Below, in pieces: positions 63,904 through 64,000 of a stretch of 64,000 nucleotides of DNA; positions within the stretch are counted from its first letter, which is position 1, and each line of letters opens with the position of its first letter. The notes below the pieces were generated by a model. It searched no databases, was not told the DNA's origin, and saw only the letters and a program-made list of their open reading frames with translations. The DNA is taken from NCBI GenBank assembly GCA_022760475.1, contig JALEFZ010000088.1:1-64000 (forward strand), read 5' to 3'. The translations under genes were made by a program, and so were the position numbers. Source of the stretch: Bacteroidia bacterium. Lineage in GTDB: Bacteria > Bacteroidota > Bacteroidia > J057.

Positions 63904-63940
63904 AACTTATGGTATTTATTGAAAGTACAATCGCAATTAA

Positions 63941-63948
63941 CAAAACTA
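63941..63948 (-). promoter_or_regulatory. candidate -7 element of the sigma factor gene
   Basis: TAGTTTTG on the minus strand (63948-63941) matches TAnnTTTG exactly; the start codon is about 38 bases downstream. A -33 partner at the usual spacing is not clear. Confidence 0.4.
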
Positions 63949-64000
63949 GAAATTTCTTTGCAAGTATTTTGTTCAACGATTATGTAATCAAGTTAAACAA

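Overview
The window is chromosomal DNA of a member of the Bacteroidota, most likely an environmental, pigmented, Saprospiria- or Cytophagia-like bacterium. The evidence is a type IX secretion sorting domain, a PorW/SprE-like lipoprotein, a TonB receptor with an N-terminal carboxypeptidase-like domain, an atp operon of the order atpZ-(atpI-like)-atpBEFHAG without atpD/atpC, weak ribosome binding sites, two -7 elements of the TAnnTTTG type, and a C40-type carotenoid cluster. No rRNA or tRNA gene and no recognisable transposase was seen.

Positions 1-4425 are the most unusual part. A stand-alone reverse transcriptase with retron-type motifs, cas1 and cas2 lie between two CRISPR arrays that share a 36-base repeat core but differ at the repeat edges. 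Both arrays end in a decayed repeat on the right, so both read left to right, and the leader of array 2 lies between cas2 and the first repeat. Spacers of 33-38 bases fit a type III (or some type I) system best. No effector gene and no cas6 is in the window, and array 1 continues past the left edge, so any effector would be to the left or elsewhere. Positions 4426-4857 hold no convincing gene but carry an orphan plus-strand terminator.

Positions 4858-17469 are ordinary accessory and housekeeping genes: an AraC regulator, purU, a luciferase-like flavoprotein, a DUF819 membrane protein, a Bcp peroxiredoxin, a type IX secreted protein, a TonB receptor, an acetyltransferase and penicillin-binding protein 1A. 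Positions 17976-28346 hold the PorW-like lipoprotein, an M23 peptidase with a bactofilin, and the atp operon, which has an intrinsic-terminator-like hairpin between atpE and atpF. radC and an M1 peptidase follow.

Positions 31169-34946 are a second unusual patch: two membrane-anchored CHAT-fold-like proteins facing two paralogues that look like the C-terminal half of RecQ (winged helix, HRDC, helix-turn-helix) without the helicase. After it come a MATE exporter, a lipase-like hydrolase, aroE, a two-component system, phosphosulfolactate synthase, a thioredoxin-LysM fusion lacking its cysteines, an ABC exporter with a toast-rack-like secreted protein, paaK, ravA-viaA, and a run of small enzymes including two DinB-like proteins.

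Positions 59095-63903 are a compact minus-strand operon crtB - hypothetical - lycopene cyclase - ispH - crtZ - crtW, preceded by an ECF sigma factor gene with its own terminator. The operon would convert the isoprenoid precursor supply (ispH) through phytoene to ketolated and hydroxylated carotenoids such as astaxanthin; the desaturase crtI is not in the window.
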